Shown: piece after piece, positions 19,060 through 27,907 of the stretch
Layout: each line of letters opens with the position of its first letter
How positions within the stretch are numbered: position 1 is the stretch's first letter
From: Deltaproteobacteria bacterium
Lineage (GTDB): Bacteria; Bdellovibrionota; UBA1018; UBA923
Direction: 5' to 3'
NCBI GenBank assembly: GCA_016194725.1
Contig: JACQAW010000170.1
Location: 1-34,395, forward strand
DNA: 34,395 bases
Notes under the pieces: generated by a model
What the model was told of the DNA's origin: nothing
The model's input: the letters and a program-made list of their open reading frames with translations, nothing else
The model's database searches: none
Translations under genes and position numbers: made by a program

Positions 19060-19220
19060 TTGCGGTTCCTTTCCATCCCAATGGAGTCATCGAGAAGCAT
19101 TTTGTGAGCCGGTGTTTCAAGGTCGTCGTACTGCCCGCGCCCGGCGGCCCAGATGAAGGCAACGACGAAGATGAGTGCGAGCAGCAAAGCCAGAGGTAAG
19201 AGCACTACGATAATGTTCAT
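19056..19220 (-). CDS. ccoS: cbb3 oxidase maturation protein CcoS
   Basis: 54 aa MNIIVVLLPLALLLALIFVVAFIWAAGRGQYDDLETPAHKMLLDD; missing from the ORF track because of its length. Confidence 0.88.
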   Translation of the reverse strand: MNIIVVLLPLALLLALIFVVAFIWAAGRGQYDDLETPAHKMLLDDSIGMERNRK

Positions 19221-21634
19221 GTTTGACGCCTTCTTGTTCCAATGAGCGACGAGCCGAAAACCGTGAAGGCGCTGAGCGGCATGAGAAGCGCGGCAAACAA
19301 CGGAGTGACATGACCGGTGGCCGCGGCCATTCCGCCTGCGAGGTTATAAAGCAGGGAAAACGCAAAGTTTCGATGAATGGTGTGCATGGTTTCGCGACCG
19401 ATTCGGATGAGCTCCACGACTGGGCGCAAGCCGGGGCGAGTCAGGTAAACATCCGCCGCTCGCAAACTGACTTCCATGCTCCCATGTACGGCCACGCCCA
19501 CGAAGGCGGTTGAAAGAGCCAGCGCGTCATTGGCGCCGTCGCCGACCATGATCGAGCGTTCGTGGGCCTCGATGAAACGCTGTTTTGATTCCGGGTCCGT
19601 GCATGCCATGGTCTGCGAAAGTGGAATTCCGATTTGTGCAGCGGCATTCTCGACCGCACCGTGGTTGTCGCCGGACACGATGTAGGGATTGAGGCCGAAG
19701 CGTTTGAGAGCTTCTATGCATTGTGCGGTGTCCGGCCTGAGTCGATCTCCCAGATGCACCTCGCCAGCCAGGGCTTCATCCCAGTAGATGCCCACCGCGG
19801 TACCCCGAAATTCCCGAAGCGGCTGTAACGTGAGTTTGCGTCCATGAGCTGTGCCTTCAACCCCGGTTCCCAGCAATTCCTTGAAACCGGTGACGGCCGG
19901 CAGCTCGGCCTCGAGCTGTGGTTTCAGGAAGGCTACAATCGCCTTTGCGATGGGATGCTTCGATTTGCTCTCGATGGCGCAGAGGGTTTCCTTGAAATTT
20001 TCAAGCGGTTGCACCTGACTGAAATCGAGAACCTCAAATTGTCCCACGGTGAGCGTTCCAGTTTTATCGAGAACGATATTTTCAGCCTGACTGATTTTTT
20101 CCAGTACATCGGCGCCTTTAATGAGAATTCCAGCTCTGGCGGCGCGGCCCAATGAAGCACTCATGGCTAGCGGTGTCGCGAGTGCCAAGGCGCAGGGACA
20201 GGTGACGATAACCATAGCCAGTGCGCGCGTGAAACCCTCCGAAAGACTCGGAGCCAGAAAGATAACCGCAGCGGCGGCAATAAATACGGCGGCGAGAAAC
20301 CACTTGGTGGTTTTATCGGCCAGCGTGACGATCTGAGCTTTCTTCAGAGAGCCACTTTCGATCTGCAGCAAGATCTGCCCCAGCCTGGTTTGCGCGCCGA
20401 GCGCTGTCACTTTGATATGCAGCGTGCTTGCTTCATTAACGGTTCCCGAGAAGACGGCGTCACCAGCGCCCACGGCATTCGGAACCGACTCACCCGTGAG
20501 CAACGCGCAGTTTATGGCGCTCGAGCCATCTTGGACGATCCCATCGGCGGGCAGCGCTTCAGCAGGCTCTACCGCGATGACGTTTCCGATTTTGAGGGTA
20601 TTGACGGGGACTTCCATGATTTCACCAGAGGAAGCGTCAACCCGTTTGGCGACGGAAGGACTGAGAAATTGAAGAAGATGCGAGGAATGAAATGCATTCT
20701 GCTGAATTCGACGGAGTACGAAGCGGCTCGAGAGTAGAAGAAATACCAGGGCTGCCAGCGAATCAAAATAAACGTGATCTGTACCGGAGAGCAGATGCGC
20801 GATGCTTGCTCCGCTACCCAGGATAATTGCCAGCACGATGGGAAGGTCGATCGACATCGTTTTGGAATGCAAAGAAGCCCACGCGCTTTTGTAGAAAGGA
20901 ACGGCGCTATAGAAGAGCACGGGCAGAAACAGGAAAAGGCTGAGCCAGCGAAAATCGGCTGCAAGCTGGCCATCCAGACCGGAATACAATGGAACGGCCA
21001 GAAGCATGACGTTGCCGGCGCAAGCTCCGGCTACGCCGATTCGAATGAGCCAGCTTCGGTTTTCTTTCTTCTGAAGCAGCTCGGCCTGCTCGTTGTGTTC
21101 AATGGCATGGGGTTTATATCCCAGCCCTTCGAGAGTTCTGGCAACTGGGGCAAACGTGCAATTCGGTTTGATCCTGATTTTCGCGATCGAACGTCCAATG
21201 TCGAGCGTGGCGGCTTCCACCTCGGCCACCAGGGTGGGCAGTTTTTCAACGAGCCAGAGGCAAGCTGCGCAATGTACCCCTTCGAGATAAAAGTCCATGC
21301 TGGTGGCATCTTCTCGGGCATACTTTTTCTTGAACTCCGTGTCATCGAGGTATCTATAGGTTTCCGAAGACACGGTGACCGGCTTGCTGCCCGAGAACGA
21401 ACCGGTTTGGCTCCTGAGGGCGTAATATCTTTCAAGTCCACTGGAGTTCAGCAGACTGTAAACCGTGCGGCAACCCAGGCAGCAAAACGCCGGCTCATCT
21501 GGGGCATGAGAGCTTTTCTCCGTCCCCGCGACCTCTGTCGCGCAGTGGGTGCACAACAGCGGCTGATGCCGCGGGGCTGCGTTCAGCCGGCGTGCTGGAA
21601 ATAAGTTATGGCGAGACAGTGCCTTGGGATTCAT
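19217..21634 (-). CDS. ccoI: Copper-translocating P-type ATPase CcoI/FixI
   Basis: FCCLGCRTVY, GVHCAACLWLVEKLP, VTCPCALALATPLA, DKTGTLTVG, VGDGANDALAL. Confidence 0.95.
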   Translation of the reverse strand: MNPKALSRHNLFPARRLNAAPRHQPLLCTHCATEVAGTEKSSHAPDEPAFCCLGCRTVYSLLNSSGLERYYALRSQTGSFSGSKPVTVSSETYRYLDDTEFKKKYAREDATSMDFYLEGVHCAACLWLVEKLPTLVAEVEAATLDIGRSIAKIRIKPNCTFAPVARTLEGLGYKPHAIEHNEQAELLQKKENRSWLIRIGVAGACAGNVMLLAVPLYSGLDGQLAADFRWLSLFLFLPVLFYSAVPFYKSAWASLHSKTMSIDLPIVLAIILGSGASIAHLLSGTDHVYFDSLAALVFLLLSSRFVLRRIQQNAFHSSHLLQFLSPSVAKRVDASSGEIMEVPVNTLKIGNVIAVEPAEALPADGIVQDGSSAINCALLTGESVPNAVGAGDAVFSGTVNEASTLHIKVTALGAQTRLGQILLQIESGSLKKAQIVTLADKTTKWFLAAVFIAAAAVIFLAPSLSEGFTRALAMVIVTCPCALALATPLAMSASLGRAARAGILIKGADVLEKISQAENIVLDKTGTLTVGQFEVLDFSQVQPLENFKETLCAIESKSKHPIAKAIVAFLKPQLEAELPAVTGFKELLGTGVEGTAHGRKLTLQPLREFRGTAVGIYWDEALAGEVHLGDRLRPDTAQCIEALKRFGLNPYIVSGDNHGAVENAAAQIGIPLSQTMACTDPESKQRFIEAHERSIMVGDGANDALALSTAFVGVAVHGSMEVSLRAADVYLTRPGLRPVVELIRIGRETMHTIHRNFAFSLLYNLAGGMAAATGHVTPLFAALLMPLSAFTVFGSSLIGTRRRQT

Positions 21635-21649
21635 TCCCAGCTAGGAATT

Positions 21650-21664
21650 GCAGGCTTTGTGCCG
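21650..21664 (-). promoter_or_regulatory. Sigma54 promoter for the cco operon
   Basis: Minus strand CGGCACAAAGCCTGC. Confidence 0.65.
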
Positions 21665-21737
21665 GGCGGAAATAAACGGGAAAAACCGTCCCAAAACTCC
21701 AAGGCGAGACGTAATGGCTCGAGCCGGTGTCCCACGG

Positions 21738-21754
21738 TGAGCCAAGTTGTCTCA
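21738..21754. promoter_or_regulatory. 17-bp palindrome
   Basis: TGAGCCAAGTTGTCTCA; near-perfect dyad. Confidence 0.75.
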
Positions 21755-21783
21755 AAAGCGGGCTTAAAGGGCTGGAACCTGCT

Positions 21784-21798
21784 TGGCACGAGAATTTC
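21784..21798 (+). promoter_or_regulatory. Possible sigma54 promoter (one -12 mismatch)
   Basis: TGGCACGAGAATTTC. Confidence 0.5.
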
Positions 21799-21820
21799 AT
21801 GGATATAGGATGTGCTTACA

Positions 21821-22939
21821 ATGGAATACATGCTTGCCAACACGGACCCTCAAAACGTCTTTTTTCGGTGCGTGGAGGACTGTAGCGAGGCGATCATGGT
21901 TACGGATACGAAGGGAATTCTTCTCTACGTCAACCCGGCCTGGTGTCAGATTTATGGCTTCACCAAGAAAGAAGCCGTGGGACAGACGCCTAAAATCCTG
22001 CACTCCGGTTATCAGCCTTCCGAATTCTACCGCCAGATGTGGCAAACGATCCTGAATCCAAAACTGGGGAGCTGGAAGGGCGATATCGTCAACAAGTCCA
22101 AGAACGGCGCGCTTACCCCGGTGCTCTTGACTATCACCCCGGTTCGAGATCCCAACGGACAGATTGTCGGGCACATGGGCATTGCCCTGGATATGTCGGC
22201 TCAAAAGCAGCTGGAGTCCAAGGTTCTGCAACAGGACAGGCTTGCTTCGATCGGAGTTTTATCGAGCGGCCTGGCTCATGAAGTCGGAACTCCTCTGGGA
22301 GTCGTGCGTGGACGAGCTGAATTTCTGATGATGCAGCCCGAGGTCGCCAAAAGCCCGGTTTTGGGTATTGGTCTACAGACGATTGTCACGCAAATCGACC
22401 GTATTTCCAGGCTCATCAGCTCGCTGCTGCGATTTAGCCGCGCGACGGATGACGTGCATAACCAGGATATCGAATTTTTGGCTGTCATCGACGAGGTCGA
22501 GAACCTCATTGGGCAGAATCTCAAAGCGAGCTCGATTGAGCTGAAACTTGAAATTCCAAAGGGACTCAAAATTCACGCCGATTTCAACCGCCTGCAACAA
22601 GTCTTTTTGAATCTCATGGTAAACGCGGTTCACGCCATTCAAAAAGCTCAAAAAGACGGGTCAGGGCGTGAGCATGCCATTGTGATTCATGCCGAACGTA
22701 AAGGCGAGGCGTCAGACTCCAGTGTCGTGATTACGGTGAAAGACAGCGGTTGCGGCATTGCGCCAGGCAATCTGCGAAAGATTTTCCAGCCTTTCTTCAC
22801 GACCAAAGACGTGGGCGAGGGCACGGGGCTGGGACTTGCGATCGTTTCAAAGCTCGTGCATGAAATGAGGGGCGAAATCATGGTGGAAAGCGTGCTGGGC
22901 GAGGGCGCGAATTTCACGCTTTTTTTAAGGTCAAGATGA
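21821..22939 (+). CDS. PAS-domain sensor histidine kinase (second)
   Basis: PAS (GQTPKILHSGYQPSEFYRQMW), HisKA (SSGLAHEVGTPLGVVRG), HATPase (NLMVNAVHAI, GTGLGLAIVSKL). Confidence 0.9.
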   Translation: MEYMLANTDPQNVFFRCVEDCSEAIMVTDTKGILLYVNPAWCQIYGFTKKEAVGQTPKILHSGYQPSEFYRQMWQTILNPKLGSWKGDIVNKSKNGALTPVLLTITPVRDPNGQIVGHMGIALDMSAQKQLESKVLQQDRLASIGVLSSGLAHEVGTPLGVVRGRAEFLMMQPEVAKSPVLGIGLQTIVTQIDRISRLISSLLRFSRATDDVHNQDIEFLAVIDEVENLIGQNLKASSIELKLEIPKGLKIHADFNRLQQVFLNLMVNAVHAIQKAQKDGSGREHAIVIHAERKGEASDSSVVITVKDSGCGIAPGNLRKIFQPFFTTKDVGEGTGLGLAIVSKLVHEMRGEIMVESVLGEGANFTLFLRSR

Positions 22940-23559
22940 GCATCAAACCCTGTTCACTTATCGTTCTGACTGGCGGGCCCGGCGCGGGAAAAACCGCAAC
23001 CCTCGAAATCGTGCGCAAGAGGTTTCTCGAGCATATCTCGATCGTACCCGAGGCCGCCAGCATTATTTATGGCGGGGGGTTCTGGAGGCGCGACGGCCTG
23101 GCGATGAAAAAGGCCGCGCAAAGGGCCATTTATCACGTTCAGCGGGAGCTGGAGCACGCGATTGTCGAGGACGGGAACACGACGGTTGCTCTGTGTGACC
23201 GCGGCACGCTGGACGGGTTGGCCTATTGGCCAGAGGCGGCCGAGTCATTTTGGCAGGAGCTGGGCATTACGCGCGAAGCCGAGCTGAAGCGTTACGCGGC
23301 GGTCATTCACCTGCGCACTCCGAACGCCGAACACGGTTACAATCATCAGAATCCCATTCGCACCGAGAATGCGCGCGAGGCCTCAGTGATCGATGAGCGC
23401 ATCGTGAAAGCCTGGGAAGGGCACCCCAACCGCATCTTCATCGAGAGCACCGAAAATTTTCTGGAAAAGGTCAGGCTTGCCCTTGAAGTGATCAAGAAAC
23501 AACTCATCGTTATTCAGAATCTTCCGGAAAATGCTCCGGCTCCTGCTCGTCGCCCGTGA
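22936..23559 (+). CDS. AAA/P-loop NTPase of the ATP-binding kinase-like type
   Basis: Walker A GGPGAGKT; translationally coupled ATGA with the kinase gene. Confidence 0.75.
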   Translation: MSIKPCSLIVLTGGPGAGKTATLEIVRKRFLEHISIVPEAASIIYGGGFWRRDGLAMKKAAQRAIYHVQRELEHAIVEDGNTTVALCDRGTLDGLAYWPEAAESFWQELGITREAELKRYAAVIHLRTPNAEHGYNHQNPIRTENAREASVIDERIVKAWEGHPNRIFIESTENFLEKVRLALEVIKKQLIVIQNLPENAPAPARRP

Positions 23560-24834
23560 CGAAGCCGAATTCGCGTTCTTTCCGATAAAGGGTTCGGCGA
23601 TTGATGCCGAGTATCTGAGCGGCCTTGTCCTTTCGACCGCCGGTTTTTTCCAAAACGAGCTGCATATATCTTTTTTCCAGCGATTCGATCGTGGGAAAAT
23701 CGGAAACCGCGGTTCCAAAGAATTGATCTGCGGTAGCCACCTCGGTTGAAGGAATATTTTCCTCGTCGATCTGCGTTCCCGAGCAGAGAACGACGGCGCG
23801 CTCGATGACGTTCTCGAGCTCTCGCACGTTACCTTCCCACTTCGCGCTCACGAGCTTCGTGGTCGCGGCTTTCGTGAAGCTGGTGACTTTGGAGTTATTC
23901 GCGGCCGAATATTTGCGCAAAAAGTGCTCGGCCAGGATCGGGATATCCTCTTTGCGATGCCGAAGGGGCGGAATCACGATGGGAATGACGCTCAGGCGAT
24001 AGTAGAGGTCTTCGCGAAAGATACCTTGTTTGATCGCAGCTTTGAGATCTTTGTGCGTCGCTGCAACGATTCGAACGTCGATATCTTTGGTGATGTTTTC
24101 GCCTACGGGACGAATCTTGCGTTCCTGGATCACGCGCAAGAGCTTCGACTGCAGCGATGGTTGCATATCGCCGATTTCATCGAGAAACAATGTGCCGCCC
24201 TCGGCTTCCTCGAAGAGTCCTTTCTTTCGTTGGACAGCGCCCGTAAATGAGCCTTTAGCGTGGCCGAAGAGCTCGGACTCCAGAAGATTCTCCGGAATGG
24301 CCGTGCAGTTGATCGCGACAAACGGCTTTTCGCGGCGGGGGCCGCTGTTGTGGATGGCACGGGCCACCATTTCTTTTCCTGTTCCGCTTTCACCGGTAAT
24401 GAGGACATTCGCATTGGCTTGCGAAACCCGGCCTACGAGATCAAAAACTTCTTCGTGACGCTCATTTCAGCAAGCTTGAAGGGTTTGACGATATAGTCGT
24501 AGGTGCCGCGGCGCATGGCCTCAATCGCGGTTTCAATACTTCCGAATGCCGTGATGAGAATGACTGGAATTTTAGGATACTGCTGCTTTAACTTTGCCGC
24601 GAAATCCATGCCGTCAAGTTGTGGCATCCTGATATCCGAGATGATGAGATCAACCGCTTCATGTGGAATCTCGGCTTTGCCGCCTTCAACTTCGGAGCCC
24701 AGAGCGCGAAGCGCATCGGTGGCCAGCGAAAAGGTCGTGGTTCTATAGCCTTCTGCCGTGAAAAAATCGTTGAGCAGGGATCTCATCTCCCAGTCATCGT
24801 CCACAATTACGATATGGCCTTTTTGTTCCTTCAC
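23510..24834 (-). CDS. NtrC-type sigma54-dependent response regulator, apparent frameshift/linker deletion at ~24450-24472
   Basis: Receiver (VIVDDDWEMRSLLNDFF, DIRMPQLDGMDF, TAFG, VKPFKLAEM) in one frame; AAA+ (GESGTGKE, ELFGHAKGSFTGA, GTLFLDEIGDM) and Fis-type HTH (AAQILGINRRTLYRKERE) in another. GTG start at 24834. Confidence 0.85.
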
Positions 24835-24845
24835 GAGTGCTCCTT

Positions 24846-24862
24846 TGGGACAATATGTCTCG
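24846..24862. promoter_or_regulatory. 17-bp palindrome overlapping the SD of the activator gene
   Basis: TGGGACAATATGTCTCG directly abutting aaaggagc. Confidence 0.6.
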
Positions 24863-24960
24863 CAGCGGGACATTTTTACCACATTTGACCCCCTGACTGT
24901 AGGAATTCTTGGTGGTTTCTCCTCTATACAGCAGGGAACGTGCCAACGCCCTTCCAGGTT

Positions 24961-25965
24961 TCACGAAATTGGATTTCCCACCTGGTTTTGCAAAGGCAAA
25001 CCGAGCTCGAAATCCGAGATATTTTTTAGGGTCGTATGGGCGATGTTCGCAAGGGCTTCCACCGTTAGAAACGCCTGGTGCGACGTCACGAGTACATTGG
25101 GAAACGTCAGCAGCCTCGCCAGGGTATCGTCTTGCATCACCTGGTCGGAAAGGTTTTCGAAGAAAATGCCCTCTTCTTCCTCGTAGACATCGAGGCCGGC
25201 GCTGCCCAGGGATCCGTTCTTGAGCGCCGAGATCAATGCGTTGGCGTCAATCAAGGCTCCCCGGCTTGTGTTGATCAGCATTGAGCCACGTTTGAGCCTA
25301 CTCAGGGCGGAGTCGTTGATGAGATGGTGGGTTGCCGGAGAAAGTGGGGCATGCAGTGAGATGACATCCGATTGCCGGTAGAGGGTGTCGAGGTCGACAT
25401 ATTCAATGCCATAGGTCCTTTGGAGAACGGTATTCTGCTTGGGGTCATAAGCAAGGACTCTGCAGCCAAAACCCCTCATGATTCGCGCGAAAACAGCGCC
25501 AATTTTTCCGGTGCCGATCACGCCAACCGTTTTTCCATGAAGATCAAAGCCGACCAGCCCATCAAGGCTGAAGTTGAATTCTCGGACTCGGTTGAAGGCA
25601 CGATGAATTTTCCGGTTCAGCCCGAGGATGAGGCAAACGGCGTGCTCTGCGACGGCATATGGCGAATATTCGGGAACGCGCACCACAGGCAAATTGAAAC
25701 GGGCGCAGGCTTCCAGGTCAACGTGGTTGTAACCCGCCGACCTCAGTGCGATAAGCTTTGTTCCCTGAGCCTTCAATACAGCCAGTGTTTTTTCGTCCAA
25801 TCGGTCGCTCACGAACGCGCAAATTGCGTCGTATCCCTTGGCAAGCGGCGCGGTTTGTCCGGTAAGGCGTGGTTCGAAAAAGGTCAAGGCGTGCTGAAAT
25901 TCCATGTTTGCCTGCTCGAAAAAATCAGTTTCGAATTTATGGGTGCTGAATATCGCCGTCTTCAT
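24961..25965 (-). CDS. D-2-hydroxyacid dehydrogenase (D-lactate dehydrogenase LdhA type)
   Basis: RSAGYNHVDLEA, GVIGTGKIGAVFARIMRGFGCRVLAYDP, SLHAPLSPATHHLINDSAL, NTSRGALIDANALI. Confidence 0.92.
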   Translation of the reverse strand: MKTAIFSTHKFETDFFEQANMEFQHALTFFEPRLTGQTAPLAKGYDAICAFVSDRLDEKTLAVLKAQGTKLIALRSAGYNHVDLEACARFNLPVVRVPEYSPYAVAEHAVCLILGLNRKIHRAFNRVREFNFSLDGLVGFDLHGKTVGVIGTGKIGAVFARIMRGFGCRVLAYDPKQNTVLQRTYGIEYVDLDTLYRQSDVISLHAPLSPATHHLINDSALSRLKRGSMLINTSRGALIDANALISALKNGSLGSAGLDVYEEEEGIFFENLSDQVMQDDTLARLLTFPNVLVTSHQAFLTVEALANIAHTTLKNISDFELGLPLQNQVGNPIS

Positions 25966-25979
25966 TAACAAATTGCATT

Positions 25980-25994
25980 ACAAGTTGCGTGCCG
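25980..25994 (-). promoter_or_regulatory. Probable sigma54 promoter (one -12 mismatch)
   Basis: Minus strand CGGCACGCAACTTGT. Confidence 0.5.
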
Positions 25995-26025
25995 AGGCGA
26001 TTTAAGCGAGGGGCGAAAACCGTTT

Positions 26026-26063
26026 CGAGACAATTTGAGTGCCGGGCGGGCTTTTTTGTCTCG
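26026..26063. promoter_or_regulatory. Two degenerate palindrome sites between divergent genes
   Basis: CGAGACAATTTGAGTGC (26026-26042) and CGGGCTTTTTTGTCTCG (26047-26063). Confidence 0.5.
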
Positions 26064-26104
26064 TCTGGCGGCGGGCACAAACAGGTCTGATGCCCGCAAA
26101 TGGC

Positions 26105-26119
26105 TGGCCCGCTGGTTGC
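26105..26119 (+). promoter_or_regulatory. Sigma54 promoter
   Basis: TGGCCCGCTGGTTGC. Confidence 0.68.
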
Positions 26120-26132
26120 ACTATCAGCGATT

Positions 26133-27515
26133 ATGGCCCCCTCAATTCAATTTTTAGGCGCAGCCGGCACCGTTACAGGCTCCAAATTCCTTTTTAGGAC
26201 AGAAACACAGAAGATACTCGTCGACTGCGGGCTTTTTCAAGGGGTGAAAGAACTTCGCCTTCAAAATTGGGAAAAACTTCCCATTGAAGCCTCAGCCATC
26301 GACGCCGTGATTTTAACTCATGCCCATCTCGACCACACCGGCTACCTGCCGCTTCTGGTCCGGAACGGGTTCAAAGGAAAGATCTACTGTACGGCCCCGA
26401 CGCGGGAGCTCTCCAAAATCATTCTGAACGATAGCGCGCACATTCAGGAAGAGGATGCCGAATATGCGAATAGGTTGGGTTTTTCAAAACATTCTCCTGC
26501 AATGCCGCTTTATACGACTTCGGATGTTGCTCATACCTTGAAGCTGTTTATCTCGGTAGCTGGGGATAAATGGGTAAAAATCGCGAAAGACGTCAAATTT
26601 CGGTTATCTCCGAGCGGGCACATTCTCGGGTCCGCCTTCGTCGAGCTGAATCATTCTGGAATGCGGGTGGTCTTCAGCGGCGATCTGGGAAGAAAAAAAC
26701 CATTGATGCTGAATCCCCCGACGCGGTTGACCACCGCGGACTATCTTGTCATCGAATCGACTTATGGCGATCGCGTTCACTCGCCGGAGTCGCCGATGAA
26801 CGTGCTCAAGCGGGTGATCAACGAGACCGTGGCTCGCAAGGGGCATCTCATCATACCCAGCTTTGCGGTAGGCAGGGTGCAGGATGTCTTGTATCTCATC
26901 AGCAAGTTAAAAAGACAAAAGCTCATCCCCAACATCCCGGTGTATCTGGATAGCCCGATGGGGATTCACGCCACTGAGGTGCTCCTGGATTACCCAGAGT
27001 GGCATAAACTCGGCGCAAAAGAAATTGAAGCTTTCTGCCAGGACGCCATCATGGTTCGAAGTTATCAAGATTCAAACGGATTGGCCCGCGCCAGGAAGAG
27101 CACGATCGTGGTTGCTGGCAGCGGGATGTTGACCGGTGGGCGGGTGCTCCATCATCTCGAAACTCGGCTTTCAGATTCACGAAACACAATCCTGCTCGTA
27201 GGGTTCCAGGCTGCCGGTACGCGCGGCCGTTTGCTGCGTGATGGCATTCCCGAACTGAAGATGTACGGAAAGTACGTCCCCGTAAAAGCACGAATAGAAG
27301 AGCTTTCGTCGCTTTCGGCGCACGCCGACCAGTCTGAGATCATCGAATGGCTGAGAGGCTTTCGATCGGCGCCGAAAACGACCTTCATCGTTCACGGCGA
27401 GCCGCAGGCTGCCGATGCATTGCGAGTGCGGATTCGAGATTCTTTGAACTGGTTTGCCGAGGTCCCAGCTCATTTGGAAGTGAAAGAATTAAACCTCAAA
27501 ACGCAAGACGAATAA
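26133..27515 (+). CDS. MBL-fold RNA-processing exonuclease (beta-CASP)
   Basis: IQFLGAAGTVTGSKFLF, LTHAHLDHTGYLPLL, SGDLGRKKPLML, SSLSAHADQSEIIEW. Confidence 0.92.
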   Translation: MAPSIQFLGAAGTVTGSKFLFRTETQKILVDCGLFQGVKELRLQNWEKLPIEASAIDAVILTHAHLDHTGYLPLLVRNGFKGKIYCTAPTRELSKIILNDSAHIQEEDAEYANRLGFSKHSPAMPLYTTSDVAHTLKLFISVAGDKWVKIAKDVKFRLSPSGHILGSAFVELNHSGMRVVFSGDLGRKKPLMLNPPTRLTTADYLVIESTYGDRVHSPESPMNVLKRVINETVARKGHLIIPSFAVGRVQDVLYLISKLKRQKLIPNIPVYLDSPMGIHATEVLLDYPEWHKLGAKEIEAFCQDAIMVRSYQDSNGLARARKSTIVVAGSGMLTGGRVLHHLETRLSDSRNTILLVGFQAAGTRGRLLRDGIPELKMYGKYVPVKARIEELSSLSAHADQSEIIEWLRGFRSAPKTTFIVHGEPQAADALRVRIRDSLNWFAEVPAHLEVKELNLKTQDE

Positions 27516-27526
27516 AAGGAGATGTC

Positions 27527-27907
27527 ATGGCTTCATATGTGATTTGGATGGATTCGAAAGAAGGAAAAGTATTTGATCTTTTGCCGGAAGGAACAAAAGT
27601 CAGGCACCTGCATACGCATGGCCACAAATACAAGCCACAGCCTGGCGGTGACCACAATGAGGCGCATCAGCACGGTCTTGATGGATTTTTCAAGCAGCTC
27701 GCCGATTCCATCAAAGATGCCAAAGAAGTGATCGTTCTTGGGCCGTCCGAGGCGAAAGTGCATTTCAAAAGCTATCTTGAAAAGCACTTCGCCCATACTC
27801 TTGCCAAAAAGATTGTGGCAGTTGAAACCGTTGATCACCCAAGCGACAATCAGATTCTTGCGCAGGCTCGAAAGTTCTTCAAGGCCTACGATGCGTTCCA
27901 GCAGTAG
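27527..27907 (+). CDS. Translational machinery / eRF1-domain-like (baeRF-type) protein
   Basis: ASYVIWMDSKEGKVFDL...KEVIVLGPSEAKVHFKSYLEKH...ETVDHPSDNQILAQARKFF. Confidence 0.7.
   Translation: MASYVIWMDSKEGKVFDLLPEGTKVRHLHTHGHKYKPQPGGDHNEAHQHGLDGFFKQLADSIKDAKEVIVLGPSEAKVHFKSYLEKHFAHTLAKKIVAVETVDHPSDNQILAQARKFFKAYDAFQQ

Noticed and set aside
17581-19107. 508-aa plus-strand ORF
   Set aside because: Antisense to the strongly conserved ccoNO gene; no recognisable domain.
20774-21604. 276-aa plus-strand ORF
   Set aside because: Antisense to ccoI; shadow ORF.
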